Positions 34,260 through 43,950 of a stretch of 64,000 nucleotides of DNA are shown one piece after another. The DNA lies in NCBI RefSeq assembly GCF_004000255.1, contig NZ_RCIQ01000001.1, positions 124,001-188,000 on the forward strand. The letters are read 5' to 3'. Positions within the stretch are counted from its first letter, which is position 1, and each line of letters begins with the position of its first letter. The notes beneath the pieces were generated by a model, which was given only the letters and a program-made list of their open reading frames with translations, searched no databases and was not told where the DNA came from. Origin of the DNA: Nioella ostreopsis. Lineage in GTDB: Bacteria; Pseudomonadota; Alphaproteobacteria; Rhodobacterales; Rhodobacteraceae. The position numbers were made by a program, and so were the translations under genes.

Positions 34260-36119
34260 ATGCCCCACGAAACGGTTCGTCTGACCATGGCGCAGGCCTT
34301 GGTCCGCTATCTTTGCAACCAGTTCACGGAAATCGAGGGCGAGCGCGTGCCGCTTTTTGCGGGGGTGTTCGGCATTTTCGGTCATGGCAATGTGACCTGT
34401 CTGGCAGAGGCGCTGGAGACGGTGCAGGACAGGCTGCCCACTTGGCGTGGCCAGAACGAGCAATCCATGGCGCTGGCCGCGATCGGTTACGGCAAGGCCA
34501 GGCTGCGGCGGCAGATCATGATTGCCACCTCCTCGGTAGGGCCCGGTGCGACCAACATGATCACCGCCGCAGGTGTGGCCCATGCCAACCGCCTGCCGCT
34601 TTTGTTGTTGGCTGGCGATACCTACACCAACCGGCTGCCGGATCCGGTGTTGCAGCAGGTGGAACATTTCGGAAATCCCACGACGACCGTGAACGATGGC
34701 TTCAAGCCGGTCAGCCGGTATTGGGACCGGATCACCCATCCCGCGCAGATCCTGTCGTCGCTGCCGCAGGCCATTGCCACCATGCTGGACCCGGCGGATT
34801 GCGGCCCGGCCTTCATTGGCCTGCCGCAGGACACGCAGGAACTGGCCTATGACTACCCGGTGGCCTTCTTCGAGGAACGGCTGTGGACGATCCCGCGCCC
34901 GCGCCCGTCGCGCGATCAGGTCGCGGCGGCGGTGGACCTGTTGCGAACCGCAAAGGCACCGCTGATCATCTCAGGGGGCGGGGTGCGCTATTCCGGTGCA
35001 GGCGCGGCGCTGGCGGAGTTCGCAACGGCGCGCGGCATCCCGATGGCCGAAACCATCGCGGGCAAGGGGGCGGTTGTGCATGATCATCCCGCATATGTCG
35101 GCCCGTTGGGAATTGAAGGCACCGATGCGGCAAAGGCTCTTGCGGAAAGCGCCGATGTGGTGATCGCGGTCGGCACGCGGTTGCAGGATTTCACCACCGG
35201 ATCCTGGACCACCTTCGGCGACGATACCCGGTTCATCAATATCAACGCGGCGCGTTTCGATGCGCTGAAGCACCGGTCGCTGCCGGTTGTGGGCGATGCT
35301 TTGGAATCGCTGGCCGATCTGGATGATGCGCTTGGGAATTGGGCCTGCGATCCGGCCCGTATGGCGGATGCGCAGCGGCTCTATGCCGACTGGAACCGCA
35401 TGCTGGACGAGGGCCAGGCCCCGACCAACACAACACCCCCCAGCTACGCGCAGGTCATCGCCGTGGTGAACAAGATGGCCAAGCCAGAGGATACGATGGT
35501 GACGGCAGCGGGCGGCCTGCCGGGAGAGACGGTCAAGAACTGGCGGGTGAAAAGCCCCAACACATTTGATTGCGAATTCGGTTTTTCCTGCATGGGGTAC
35601 GAGATCGCCGGGGCCTGGGGTCACGCGATGGCCAAGGGTGGCGAGGGCACCCCGATCGTCATGGTGGGCGACGGGTCCTACATGATGATGAATTCCGACA
35701 TCTACTCATCGGTCCTGTCAGGCCACAAGATGATCGTCGTGGTCTGCGACAATGGCGGGTTCGGCGTCATCAACCGGCTGCAGACCGGCATGGGCGGGGC
35801 GGGTTTCAACAACCTGCTCAAGGATTCGCGGGTGCTGAACAGGGACAATCCGCTCCATGTCGACTTTGCCAAGCATGCTGAATCCATGGGGGCCTATGCG
35901 CGCCATTGCGACAGCCTCGCCGATCTGGAGGCCGCAATGGACTGGGCGCAGGGAACCGACCGGACCACGGTTCTGACCATCGCTTCGGATGCCCATGCGT
36001 GGACACCGGGCGGGGCCGATTGGTATGTGGGCGTGCCAGAGGTGTCCGAGCGTGAGGGCGTGCGGGCCGCGCGCAGCGGTCAGGAAGAGTTCCGCAAGAA
36101 ACAGCGGCCGGGGGTCTGA
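34260..36119 (+). CDS. iolD: 3D-(3,5/4)-trihydroxycyclohexane-1,2-dione hydrolase
   Basis: A 619-residue thiamine-diphosphate enzyme with the IolD N-terminus VRLTMAQALVRYLCNQFTEI, FGIFGHGNVTCLAEAL, and a ThDP/Mg motif MVGDGSYMMMNSDIYSSVLSGH. IolD opens the ring of the diketo-inositol intermediate in myo-inositol catabolism. AGGAGGAAG precedes the ATG. No iolB, iolC, iolE, iolG or inositol transporter is in the window, so it is either detached from its pathway or acts on another cyclic diketone. The GntR gene on the other side of the IS remnant is the nearest regulator. Confidence 0.92.
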   Translation: MPHETVRLTMAQALVRYLCNQFTEIEGERVPLFAGVFGIFGHGNVTCLAEALETVQDRLPTWRGQNEQSMALAAIGYGKARLRRQIMIATSSVGPGATNMITAAGVAHANRLPLLLLAGDTYTNRLPDPVLQQVEHFGNPTTTVNDGFKPVSRYWDRITHPAQILSSLPQAIATMLDPADCGPAFIGLPQDTQELAYDYPVAFFEERLWTIPRPRPSRDQVAAAVDLLRTAKAPLIISGGGVRYSGAGAALAEFATARGIPMAETIAGKGAVVHDHPAYVGPLGIEGTDAAKALAESADVVIAVGTRLQDFTTGSWTTFGDDTRFININAARFDALKHRSLPVVGDALESLADLDDALGNWACDPARMADAQRLYADWNRMLDEGQAPTNTTPPSYAQVIAVVNKMAKPEDTMVTAAGGLPGETVKNWRVKSPNTFDCEFGFSCMGYEIAGAWGHAMAKGGEGTPIVMVGDGSYMMMNSDIYSSVLSGHKMIVVVCDNGGFGVINRLQTGMGGAGFNNLLKDSRVLNRDNPLHVDFAKHAESMGAYARHCDSLADLEAAMDWAQGTDRTTVLTIASDAHAWTPGGADWYVGVPEVSEREGVRAARSGQEEFRKKQRPGV

Positions 36120-36171
36120 GGGGCTGCGTCGCCTCGGGGCCAGACATGCTGACGAGCCGGGGCGGTGGCGT

Positions 36172-37566
36172 TTATGTCACCGGCGCCCGCTTCGCCGGAC
36201 CGCGCCACAGCCCGCCCATTTCCTGCGCGGCCACGCGGTTTGCGATCCATAGCGACAGGCCAAGGCCCGAGATCACCGCACAGGCGACACCGAACCAGAC
36301 GCCATGTTCGTCAAAGCCCCAGATGCCGACGAACAGCCATATGAAGAAGGCGATGCCGAACCCCTGACGGTAGAGGCTGATCCAGACTGTTGCCATGGGG
36401 CGCTTGAGCGCCTGAAGCAGCCCGTTGATGGAGAACAGCATCATGTAGACGGGCAGGATCACCCCGTCGATGCGCAGATAGATCGTGCCGACCCGGATCA
36501 CCTCGGGGTCATCGGTGAAGACCGACAGGATGGTGCTGCCGAAAATCCACAGGATGGGTGCGGCCGTGGCGGTCATGATGAAGCCGACCTTCCAGCAAAA
36601 GCGCAACGCTTCCCTGACACGCTCGTAATCCCCGGCGCCGAAATTCTGCGAGGCAATTGGCAGCAGCGCACCGGTCACGCCGAAGACCGGCAGCAGCAGG
36701 ATCTGTTCCAGCCTGATCCCGAGACCGAAGCCTGCCACGGCATGTTCGCCAAACCCTTTCAGCGCGTATTGCACGACGAAGCCGGAGAGGAACATCACCA
36801 GCATCGAGGTGGCCGTCGGCAGCGTCTGGAGAGAGATCTCGCGGAAGCGGTCGGCGCGCGGGCGAAAGTTGCGCGCCCTCAGCCGGGCCATGGTGCGCAG
36901 GCGAAAGACCTGCCGCAGCATGTAGAGCATCACCCCGGTCTGGCTGACCACGGTCGAGGCCGCCAGCCCGTCGAAGCCGATGCCGGACCAGAGGCCGGGA
37001 ATGCCATAGATGAACAGCGGGTTGAGGCCGATATTGGCAACGAACGCCACCATCAGCGCCCGCTGCATCGACCGGCCGTCGCCATGGGCCTGCAAGACAC
37101 CGTTGCAGCCGAAGGCAACCAGAAAGCCGGGCAGGGCCAGCGACAGGATCTGGAAATAGCGAATGCCCGCATCCTGATAGGCTCCGGCCTCTGACACCAG
37201 CCGAATGATCAGCGGGCCATACCACAGCCCCGCAAGGCCGAGCACAATGGCCGCCGTCACCCCGTAGACGATGCCCTGCGCGATGGTGCGCCGGGCCTGA
37301 CGCCGGTTGCGCGCCCCAAGGGCGTTGCCGACCAGCGCGCCCATGGCCGCCCCAAGCCCGACCCCAACTGACATGGCGATGTGAAACGCCTGAAAGCCAA
37401 GCGCGATTCCCGCCTGCGCGCTGGTCCCGAGCAGCCCCGCGAAATACATGTCGACGATGTTGTAAAGCGTGTTGAACAGCATCCCCAAGGCACCGGGAAT
37501 GGCAAGCGTGCGGAAATGGCCGGCGATGGCCCCCTCGGTCAGATCGTTGTCGATGGGGCGTGCCAT
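36172..37566 (-). CDS. MATE-family efflux transporter
   Basis: 464 residues, about twelve membrane helices in two homologous halves. Recognisable segments: IPGALGMLFNTLYNIVDMYFAGLLGTSAQAGIALGF near the N-terminus and FGLGIRLEQILLLPVFGVTGALLPIASQNFGAGDYERV in the second half. These proteins export cationic compounds in exchange for H+ or Na+. It is the last gene of a three-gene minus operon, 9 bp after the XRE-cupin regulator, which probably controls it. Confidence 0.93.
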   Translation of the reverse strand: MARPIDNDLTEGAIAGHFRTLAIPGALGMLFNTLYNIVDMYFAGLLGTSAQAGIALGFQAFHIAMSVGVGLGAAMGALVGNALGARNRRQARRTIAQGIVYGVTAAIVLGLAGLWYGPLIIRLVSEAGAYQDAGIRYFQILSLALPGFLVAFGCNGVLQAHGDGRSMQRALMVAFVANIGLNPLFIYGIPGLWSGIGFDGLAASTVVSQTGVMLYMLRQVFRLRTMARLRARNFRPRADRFREISLQTLPTATSMLVMFLSGFVVQYALKGFGEHAVAGFGLGIRLEQILLLPVFGVTGALLPIASQNFGAGDYERVREALRFCWKVGFIMTATAAPILWIFGSTILSVFTDDPEVIRVGTIYLRIDGVILPVYMMLFSINGLLQALKRPMATVWISLYRQGFGIAFFIWLFVGIWGFDEHGVWFGVACAVISGLGLSLWIANRVAAQEMGGLWRGPAKRAPVT

Positions 37567-37575
37567 GTCAGGGCC

Positions 37576-38166
37576 TCACGGTCTTTCGGCCTGAACGGTC
37601 AGGAAGGTGAATTCGGGGCTCAGCACCTCGACGAACCCATGGTTGAGCTCGGCATCCACGCTGATGCTGTCCCCTGCGCGCAGGGTCAGGTGTTGCTGCC
37701 CGTAGCGATAGACCGCTTCGCCTGCAAGCACCTGAACGAAAACGACGCCATGACCGACATAGGTGGGGGGCGGGCCGCCCTCGCGAAGCAAGGTTACCCG
37801 CCTTGCCTGAAACCGCAGATCCTTGCGGGCATGGATAGCGAGGTTGATATATTCGTGCTGGTGGTCGTCGGTAATCCGGGTCGATTTCAACCCCTCGCCG
37901 TGACGTACCAGCGTGAAATCCGTGTGGTCGGTCTGGGCTTCTCGGAACAGCGAGATAATCGGCACTTCCAGCGCTTCGGCCAAAGCGGCGAGGGTGCCGA
38001 TGGAGGGCGAGACGAGGCCGTTTTCGATGCGGCTGATCATGGCGGCGGAGACGCCCGAAAGATCGGCAAGGGACCGTGCGGAATGGCCCCGTTGGTGGCG
38101 CAGTTCTTTCAGCGAGGCACCGATGGCTCTGTCGATCAGCTTGCCGGGTGGGTCCTCTGTCCGCAT
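37576..38166 (-). CDS. XRE-family regulator with C-terminal cupin domain
   Basis: 196 residues. HTH_3 domain: SLKELRHQRGHSARSLADLSGVSAAMISRIENGLVSPSIGTLAALAEAL (about 17-66). The C-terminal half is a cupin (VFVQVLAGEAVYRYGQQHLTLRAGDSISVDAELNHGFVE) that should bind a small ligand. It sits between the AhpD-like gene (11 bp) and the MATE gene (9 bp). The inverted repeat TTGCGC-ctc-GCGCAA upstream of the operon is the likely operator. Confidence 0.92.
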   Translation of the reverse strand: MRTEDPPGKLIDRAIGASLKELRHQRGHSARSLADLSGVSAAMISRIENGLVSPSIGTLAALAEALEVPIISLFREAQTDHTDFTLVRHGEGLKSTRITDDHQHEYINLAIHARKDLRFQARRVTLLREGGPPPTYVGHGVVFVQVLAGEAVYRYGQQHLTLRAGDSISVDAELNHGFVEVLSPEFTFLTVQAERP

Positions 38167-38177
38167 GTGCCGCGCCC

Positions 38178-38756
38178 CTAGTCCTTCTTGTAGTAGCCCA
38201 CGACGTCGCCGTCGGTCGTGACCCCGAGCCCGTTGAGCAACCTGTTGGCGTAGTTGAAATATCCGACGATCTGGTTGATCTCCAGGATCTCGCCGTCATC
38301 CCATCCGGCGGCGCGCAGCCCGTCCACATCCGCCTTTTCGATCTTGCCGGGATGCAGAGTCAGCTTCGCCGCATAGCGCAATGCGGCCAGTTCCGCCCCG
38401 TCGAACGCATCTTCCGGGCGACGCGCCTGCAAGGCGTCTTCGACATTGTCCGCGCGGGCGTCGTCGCCGATCAGATGGCGCGCGTTCGCCCAGTGATTGG
38501 CGTAGGAATAGGGGCAATCGTTGAGCGTCGAAACATACGAGCTGATGACCTCCTGAAACCACATCGGCACGGTGTTGCTGTCATCATGCAGGCAGGCGCG
38601 ATACAGAACCACATGGCCGTTCATTGTGCTGGGGCGCAGGGAATGCACACGCATCACGTTATCGACGGTGCCATGTGGCGTCCGGGCGAAGTCGAGGGCC
38701 TTTTTCAGGGGCGCGTCGGCCTCGTCATCCGAAAGCATTCTGATCCAGGCGGACAT
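38178..38756 (-). CDS. AhpD-like / carboxymuconolactone decarboxylase-family protein
   Basis: 192 residues of the peroxidase-related CMD fold (VHSLRPSTMNGHVVLYRACL, then the active-site helix). The usual C-x-x-C redox pair reads Cys81-Pro-Tyr-Ser84, followed by His88 at the normal position, so the resolving Cys is absent. The C-terminus (WDDGEILEINQIVGYFNYANRLLNGLGV) is typical of the peroxidase-related subgroup. It is the first gene of the operon with the XRE regulator and MATE exporter, hinting at stress or xenobiotic response. Confidence 0.82.
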   Translation of the reverse strand: MSAWIRMLSDDEADAPLKKALDFARTPHGTVDNVMRVHSLRPSTMNGHVVLYRACLHDDSNTVPMWFQEVISSYVSTLNDCPYSYANHWANARHLIGDDARADNVEDALQARRPEDAFDGAELAALRYAAKLTLHPGKIEKADVDGLRAAGWDDGEILEINQIVGYFNYANRLLNGLGVTTDGDVVGYYKKD

Positions 38757-38841
38757 GGTCGCTCCTTCACGTCTATGTGCTCAAAAACTATGCGCTGTGG
38801 TTTCGATCCACATTCGTGCTACATTTTTTATTGACGAATTA

Positions 38842-38856
38842 TTGCGCCTCGCGCAA
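38842..38856. promoter_or_regulatory. Inverted repeat, likely XRE-cupin operator
   Basis: TTGCGC-ctc-GCGCAA, perfect 6-bp arms, followed at 38871-38877 by another GCGCAAC half-site. It lies in the 232-bp gap between the divergent AhpD-like operon and the ABC/sox operon; an upstream TTGACG (38831-38836) may be a plus-strand -35 box. Confidence 0.55.
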
Positions 38857-38988
38857 CCTTATTCAGCGACGCGCAACAGATTCAGGGGCTGGGGAATTGC
38901 TTATGCGGTGGAACTGCACAGGATCGGGGGCGGCCCGACCGGGCTGCGCCATGTGGCCCGTCGGTGGTGCCGATTTGGCCTTCCTGTC

Positions 38989-39738
<750 letters not shown>

Positions 39739-39740
39739 GG

Positions 39741-40583
39741 ATGAGCGCACCGGACCTGTCCGGCCTCCGGGGCCAGCCGCTGCCGCAACGCCCGGCGTTT
39801 CAGCGATTTCTTTCGTCCACCGGTGTTTCCGTGGCGATCTATTTCGCGGTGATGGGGCTGATCATCTATGGTTCTTTCACCGGCGCGCAGAACATGGGCT
39901 ACAACTGGCAATGGCACCGGGTTCCGCAGTTTCTCTACAGTTTCACCGATGACGGGTTTCAACTGGGCGAAATCTTCCACGGTCTTCTTGCGACGATCCA
40001 GCTGTCCGCCACGGCCTTCGCGCTTGCCGTGGCACTTGGGCTTCTGGTGGCGCTCTTGCGCCTGTCGGGGCTGGTCATGGGCACGGCCGTGTCGATCGGG
40101 TTTCTCGAACTGATCCGCAACATCCCGCTGCTGGTGTTGCTTTACCTCTTCTACTACGTTCTTGGCCCCATCTTCGGGTTCGACCGCTACTGGGCCTCGA
40201 TCCTGACGCTGGCTGTGTTCCATTCCGCCCTGATTTCCGAGATCTTCCGCGCCGGGATCAATGCCGTGGACAAGGGCCAGTGGGAGGCCGCGAAATCCAT
40301 CGGGATGACCACAGGCCAGACCTATCGCTACATCATCCTGCCGCAATCGGTGCGTTTCATGCTGCCGCCGATGACCGGGGAGGCGGTGCATCTGATCAAG
40401 AGCTCCGCCATCGTCAGCGTCATCGCGGTGGCAGAGCTGACCACCATCGGGCGCAACATCATTTCCGACACCTTCATGAGCTTCGAAATCTGGTTCACGG
40501 TGGCCGCCGTCTACATGGTGGTCACGCTGATCCTGTCTGTCGGCGTCTCGTATCTCGAACGCAGATACGCCGTTGACCAATAA
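39741..40583 (+). CDS. Polar amino-acid ABC transporter permease 1
   Basis: 280 residues, starting 2 bp after the ATPase stop. The hisM/glnP-type BPD_transp_1 core includes FLELIRNIPLLVLLYLFYYVL and the ATPase-contact loop EAAKSIGMTTGQTYRYIILPQSVRFMLPP. The N-terminal helix is followed by a periplasmic stretch (MGYNWQWHRVPQFLYS) shared with the second permease. Confidence 0.92.
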   Translation: MSAPDLSGLRGQPLPQRPAFQRFLSSTGVSVAIYFAVMGLIIYGSFTGAQNMGYNWQWHRVPQFLYSFTDDGFQLGEIFHGLLATIQLSATAFALAVALGLLVALLRLSGLVMGTAVSIGFLELIRNIPLLVLLYLFYYVLGPIFGFDRYWASILTLAVFHSALISEIFRAGINAVDKGQWEAAKSIGMTTGQTYRYIILPQSVRFMLPPMTGEAVHLIKSSAIVSVIAVAELTTIGRNIISDTFMSFEIWFTVAAVYMVVTLILSVGVSYLERRYAVDQ

Positions 40584-40625
40584 CAAGAGCACCAAGTCCC
40601 TAATGATCCAACAAGGAGACATACA

Positions 40626-41459
40626 ATGACGATTACTCGCAGACTGTTCGGGGCCGCCCTCGGCGCGGCCATGGCGGCGGGCGTTGCCCTTCCCGCCGCG
40701 GCGCAAAGCGCGTCGCAGGCGCTGATCTCTGACAGCGTCATCACCCAGATCCAGGAAGAGGGCGTGATCCGTATCGGCCTGTCGCTCTTCGTGCCGTGGT
40801 CCATGCGCGACGTGAACGGCGACCTCATCGGGTTCGAACTCGACGTGGGCCGCCAACTGGCCGAGGACATGGGCGTCGAGGTGGAATTCGTCCCGACCGC
40901 TTGGGACGGCATCATTCCGGCCCTGCTGGCGGGCAATTTCGACGTGATCATCTCGGGCATGTCGGTGACTTCACAGCGGAACCTGACCGTGAACTTTACC
41001 GATCCCTATGCCTATTCAGGCCTGGCCATCCTGGCCAATCGCGAGATGACGGAAGGTATGGAGATGGCGGATCTGAATTCGCCTGACGTGATCTTCGCTG
41101 CCCGCCGCGGCGCCACCCCCGCCGTGGTGATTGCGGACCGCTTCCCCGAAGCGCAGCTGCTTCTCTTCGATGAGGACGGAGCCGCCGCGCAAGAAGTACT
41201 GAACGGCAACGCGCACGCAACCATGGCCTCTCAGCCCTCGCCCAACCGCGAGGCGGGCCGTCACCCCGATGTGCTCTACGTGCCCTTCGACCAGCTCTTC
41301 GATCCGCGTGGCGAAGGCTTTGCCGTGCGTCGCGGCGACCCGGATGCGCTGAACTACTTCAACAACTGGATCGCGCAGCAGTGGCGGTCTGGCTGGCTGG
41401 AAGAACGCCACGACTACTGGTTCGCCACCGAAGACTGGGCCGATCAGGTCGCTCAGTAA
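40626..41459 (+). CDS. Polar amino-acid ABC transporter substrate-binding protein
   Basis: 277 residues; AAGGAG 7 nt before the ATG. A signal peptide (TRRLFGAALGAAMAAGVALPAAAQS) precedes an SBP_bac_3 fold: GVIRIGLSLFVPWSMRDVNGDLIGFELDVGRQLAEDMGVEVEFVPTAWDGIIPALLAGNFDVIISGMSVTSQR. That segment includes the canonical amino-acid-binding residues. A stem-loop follows the stop at 41470-41494. Sarcosine, dimethylglycine or a related methylated amino acid is the contextual ligand. Confidence 0.92.
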   Translation: MTITRRLFGAALGAAMAAGVALPAAAQSASQALISDSVITQIQEEGVIRIGLSLFVPWSMRDVNGDLIGFELDVGRQLAEDMGVEVEFVPTAWDGIIPALLAGNFDVIISGMSVTSQRNLTVNFTDPYAYSGLAILANREMTEGMEMADLNSPDVIFAARRGATPAVVIADRFPEAQLLLFDEDGAAAQEVLNGNAHATMASQPSPNREAGRHPDVLYVPFDQLFDPRGEGFAVRRGDPDALNYFNNWIAQQWRSGWLEERHDYWFATEDWADQVAQ

Positions 41460-41469
41460 ACCCTAACGA

Positions 41470-41494
41470 GAAGGGGCGGTTCCGCCGCCCCTTC
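41470..41494 (+). other. Stem-loop between binding protein and second permease
   Basis: GAAGGGGCGG (41470-41479), 5-nt loop, CCGCCCCTTC (41485-41494): a perfect 10-bp stem. Located right after the binding-protein stop, it probably protects that message from 3' decay and lowers read-through into permease 2 and soxBDAG, a common device in ABC operons. Confidence 0.6.
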
Positions 41495-41519
41495 ACCCCT
41501 TCTCAGACAGGCCGGCACC

Positions 41520-42407
41520 GTGATCAGGTTCTTTCGAAAATTCAGATGGCCCGATTGGGTGATCCTGGCGGTCCTGATGGCGTTCTTCAGCTATATCTGG
41601 TTCACCATCGAAGGGACGCTTAACTATTCCTGGCGCTGGCACCTGATCCCCAATTACATCGTCGGCTGGCACACCACCCGTGAAGAGTATTTTGCCAATA
41701 TCCTTCTGCAGGGGCTTGCCGCGACGATCCGCATTTCGATCTATGCCTCGATCCTTGCCGTGATCCTCGGCACGATCCTCGGCGTTGCCCGCTGTTCGGC
41801 AAACCTGACGGTGCGGATGCTGGCGCGCACCTACCTTGAATTCCTGCGCAACATCCCGCCCGTTGTCGTGGTCTTCATCTTCTTCTTCTTCCTCTCGCAG
41901 CAGCTGATTGACGCTCTGAACCTCGAAAGATGGGCGCGCGGCATCGCGCGGCAGGAAAACAACGGCGTTTGGGAATTCTTCTTCGGCGAAATGCGCCGCT
42001 TCCCCTCGCTTGTCTCCGGCGTGATCGTGCTTGCCCTGTTCGAAAGCGCCTTCGTGGGCGAGATCGTCCGCGCGGGCATCCAGTCGGTTCCCAAGGGCCA
42101 ACGCGAGGCCGCCCGGTCCATCGGCATGAACCGCTGGCAGGAACTGCGCTATATCGTGCTGCCGCAGGCGCTGAAAAAGGTCGTGCCACCGCTGGCCAAC
42201 CAGTTCATCACGCTGATCAAGGACAGCTCCATCATCTCGCTGATCTCGGTGCAGGAGCTGACCTACAAGACGGTGGAACTCGTCGCTTCGTCCCGCATGA
42301 TTTTTGAGGCCTGGATCACCACGGCCGGTTTCTACTTCGTTGTGTGTTTCTCTCTCTCGCGTCTGTTCGGGCGGCTGGAGAAACGAAACACGCGGGACGA
42401 ACGATAG
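41520..42407 (+). CDS. Polar amino-acid ABC transporter permease 2
   Basis: 295 residues from a GTG at 41520. BPD_transp_1 family: ARTYLEFLRNIPPVVVVFIFFFFLSQQLIDAL and the coupling loop EAARSIGMNRWQELRYIVLPQALKKVVPP. It is homologous to permease 1 and shares its N-terminal layout (LNYSWRWHLIPNYI). It is 21 bp before soxB. Confidence 0.92.
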   Translation: MIRFFRKFRWPDWVILAVLMAFFSYIWFTIEGTLNYSWRWHLIPNYIVGWHTTREEYFANILLQGLAATIRISIYASILAVILGTILGVARCSANLTVRMLARTYLEFLRNIPPVVVVFIFFFFLSQQLIDALNLERWARGIARQENNGVWEFFFGEMRRFPSLVSGVIVLALFESAFVGEIVRAGIQSVPKGQREAARSIGMNRWQELRYIVLPQALKKVVPPLANQFITLIKDSSIISLISVQELTYKTVELVASSRMIFEAWITTAGFYFVVCFSLSRLFGRLEKRNTRDER

Positions 42408-42428
42408 CTCAGGGTAAGGAATGGTCAG

Positions 42429-43682
42429 ATGACGCAACGCTATTCCGCTTTGTCCCTCCTGCGCCACGGGATCAACCGGCACACCACCTGGGCCCCCGCC
42501 TGGCGCAGCCCGCCGCTGAAAGACAGCTATGACGTGATTGTCATCGGCGCGGGCGGGCATGGGCTGGCCACCGCCTATTATCTGGCGAAGGAACACGGGC
42601 TGACCAATGTCGCGGTGCTGGAACGCGGCTGGCTTGGCGGCGGCAATATTGCGCGCAACACGATCACGATCCGCTCGAACTACATGCGCGACGCGTCGAT
42701 CCCGTTCTACGTGAAATCGGTGGCACTCTACGAGGCGATGACGCGCGAGCTCAATTTCAACATGATGCACTCCAAGCGCAGCATGATCGACGTGATCCAG
42801 AACTACCCGATGATGCGCGACCGCAGGCGGCGGCAGCATATCATGGATATCTACGGCTCGACCTACGAGCAGATTTCCGAGGTCGAGGTGCGCCGCCGCA
42901 TTCCCGCGCTGACCGGCGGTGGCCCCGATGCGCGCCTGCCTGTTGTGGGCGGCTACGTGCACACCGATGCCGCGATCAACCGTCATGACGCCGTGGCCTG
43001 GGGCTATGCCCGCGCGATCGACTCTATGGGGGGCGAGATCCACCAGCAGACGCCGGTCACGCAGCTTCTGCGCGGGGCGGATGGGCGGATCGAGGGGGTA
43101 GACACCCCGCGCGGCGTGATCCGCGCCCCCAAGGTCGCCGTGGCCGTGTCGGGCCACACCACGACGCTGACGGAAACCGTGGGGCTGAAACTGCCGCTGC
43201 GGACCATGAACCTGACGGCCTTCGTGTCGGAGCCGGTGAAGCCGCTTGTCGATGTGATCGTGAACTGCCCCGATGCGGGCTTCTACCTCAGCCAGTCGGA
43301 CAAGGGATCGCTGGTCATTGGCGGCGCGCCGGACCCCGGCCAGAGCTTCCGCCGCGATATCAAGCAGACAGTGTTCGAGGATACGGTCTCGGCGATGCTG
43401 TCGCTCTTCCCGTCCTTCAAGAAGCTCAAGTTCCTGCGCCAGTGGGGCGGGCATCTGGATATCGCCCATGATGCCTCGCCCATTCAGGATGAAACGGACG
43501 TGCCGGGGCTCTTCGTTACCGCTGGCTGGTGGGGCGGCTACAAGGCGATCCCGGCGGGGGGGCTGACGCTGGCGCATCTTGTGGCGACAGGGCGGCCGCA
43601 TCCGCTGATGGAATCCTTCACAATCAACCGCTTCCGCCATCTCGACTACGTGATGGAAACCGGCACGACGACGGCGAGGTAG
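42429..43682 (+). CDS. soxB: Sarcosine oxidase beta subunit (second copy)
   Basis: 417 residues; FAD motif VIVIGAGGHGLATAYYLAKEHG at 36-57 and the flavin-attachment segment NRHDAVAWGYARAI with His186. It begins RYSALSLLRHGI like the first copy at 5585 but differs widely in the substrate domain (for example LHSKRSMIDVIQNYPMMRDRRRRQH-type residues around 114-137). It follows an amino-acid importer instead of an MttB/dehydrogenase pair, so substrate preference or induction may differ. Confidence 0.95.
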   Translation: MTQRYSALSLLRHGINRHTTWAPAWRSPPLKDSYDVIVIGAGGHGLATAYYLAKEHGLTNVAVLERGWLGGGNIARNTITIRSNYMRDASIPFYVKSVALYEAMTRELNFNMMHSKRSMIDVIQNYPMMRDRRRRQHIMDIYGSTYEQISEVEVRRRIPALTGGGPDARLPVVGGYVHTDAAINRHDAVAWGYARAIDSMGGEIHQQTPVTQLLRGADGRIEGVDTPRGVIRAPKVAVAVSGHTTTLTETVGLKLPLRTMNLTAFVSEPVKPLVDVIVNCPDAGFYLSQSDKGSLVIGGAPDPGQSFRRDIKQTVFEDTVSAMLSLFPSFKKLKFLRQWGGHLDIAHDASPIQDETDVPGLFVTAGWWGGYKAIPAGGLTLAHLVATGRPHPLMESFTINRFRHLDYVMETGTTTAR

Positions 43683-43692
43683 GAGAACCGCG

Positions 43693-43950
43693 ATGATGCA
43701 GATCCCTTGCCCCTTCTGCGGGCCGCGCAATGAAAGCGAGTTTTCCTTCGGCGGGCCGGTGAAGCCGCCGCGCCCCGATCCGTTGACGGTCAGCGACGAA
43801 GACTGGACCGCGTGGCTGACGCAGGTGCCCAACCCGCTCGGTCCCGTTCAGGAACAATGGTGGCACGTGCGCGGCTGCGGAACCTGGCTGAGCATCTGGC
43901 GCGACACCCGCACGCATGAGATCGTGGAGGCCCCGGATGACGGCAGGTAA
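43693..43950 (+). CDS. soxD: Sarcosine oxidase delta subunit (second copy)
   Basis: 85 residues starting MMQIPCPFCGPRNESEF, with zinc ligands Cys6, Cys9, His58 and Cys62 (WWHVRGCGTW). Overlaps the soxA start by 14 bp. It lies 10 bp after soxB. Confidence 0.95.
   Translation: MMQIPCPFCGPRNESEFSFGGPVKPPRPDPLTVSDEDWTAWLTQVPNPLGPVQEQWWHVRGCGTWLSIWRDTRTHEIVEAPDDGR

Noticed and set aside
41493-43832. 779-codon open frame on the minus strand
   Set aside because: It covers the permease and soxB on the plus strand, whose family motifs are unmistakable; the minus translation shows no recognisable domain.
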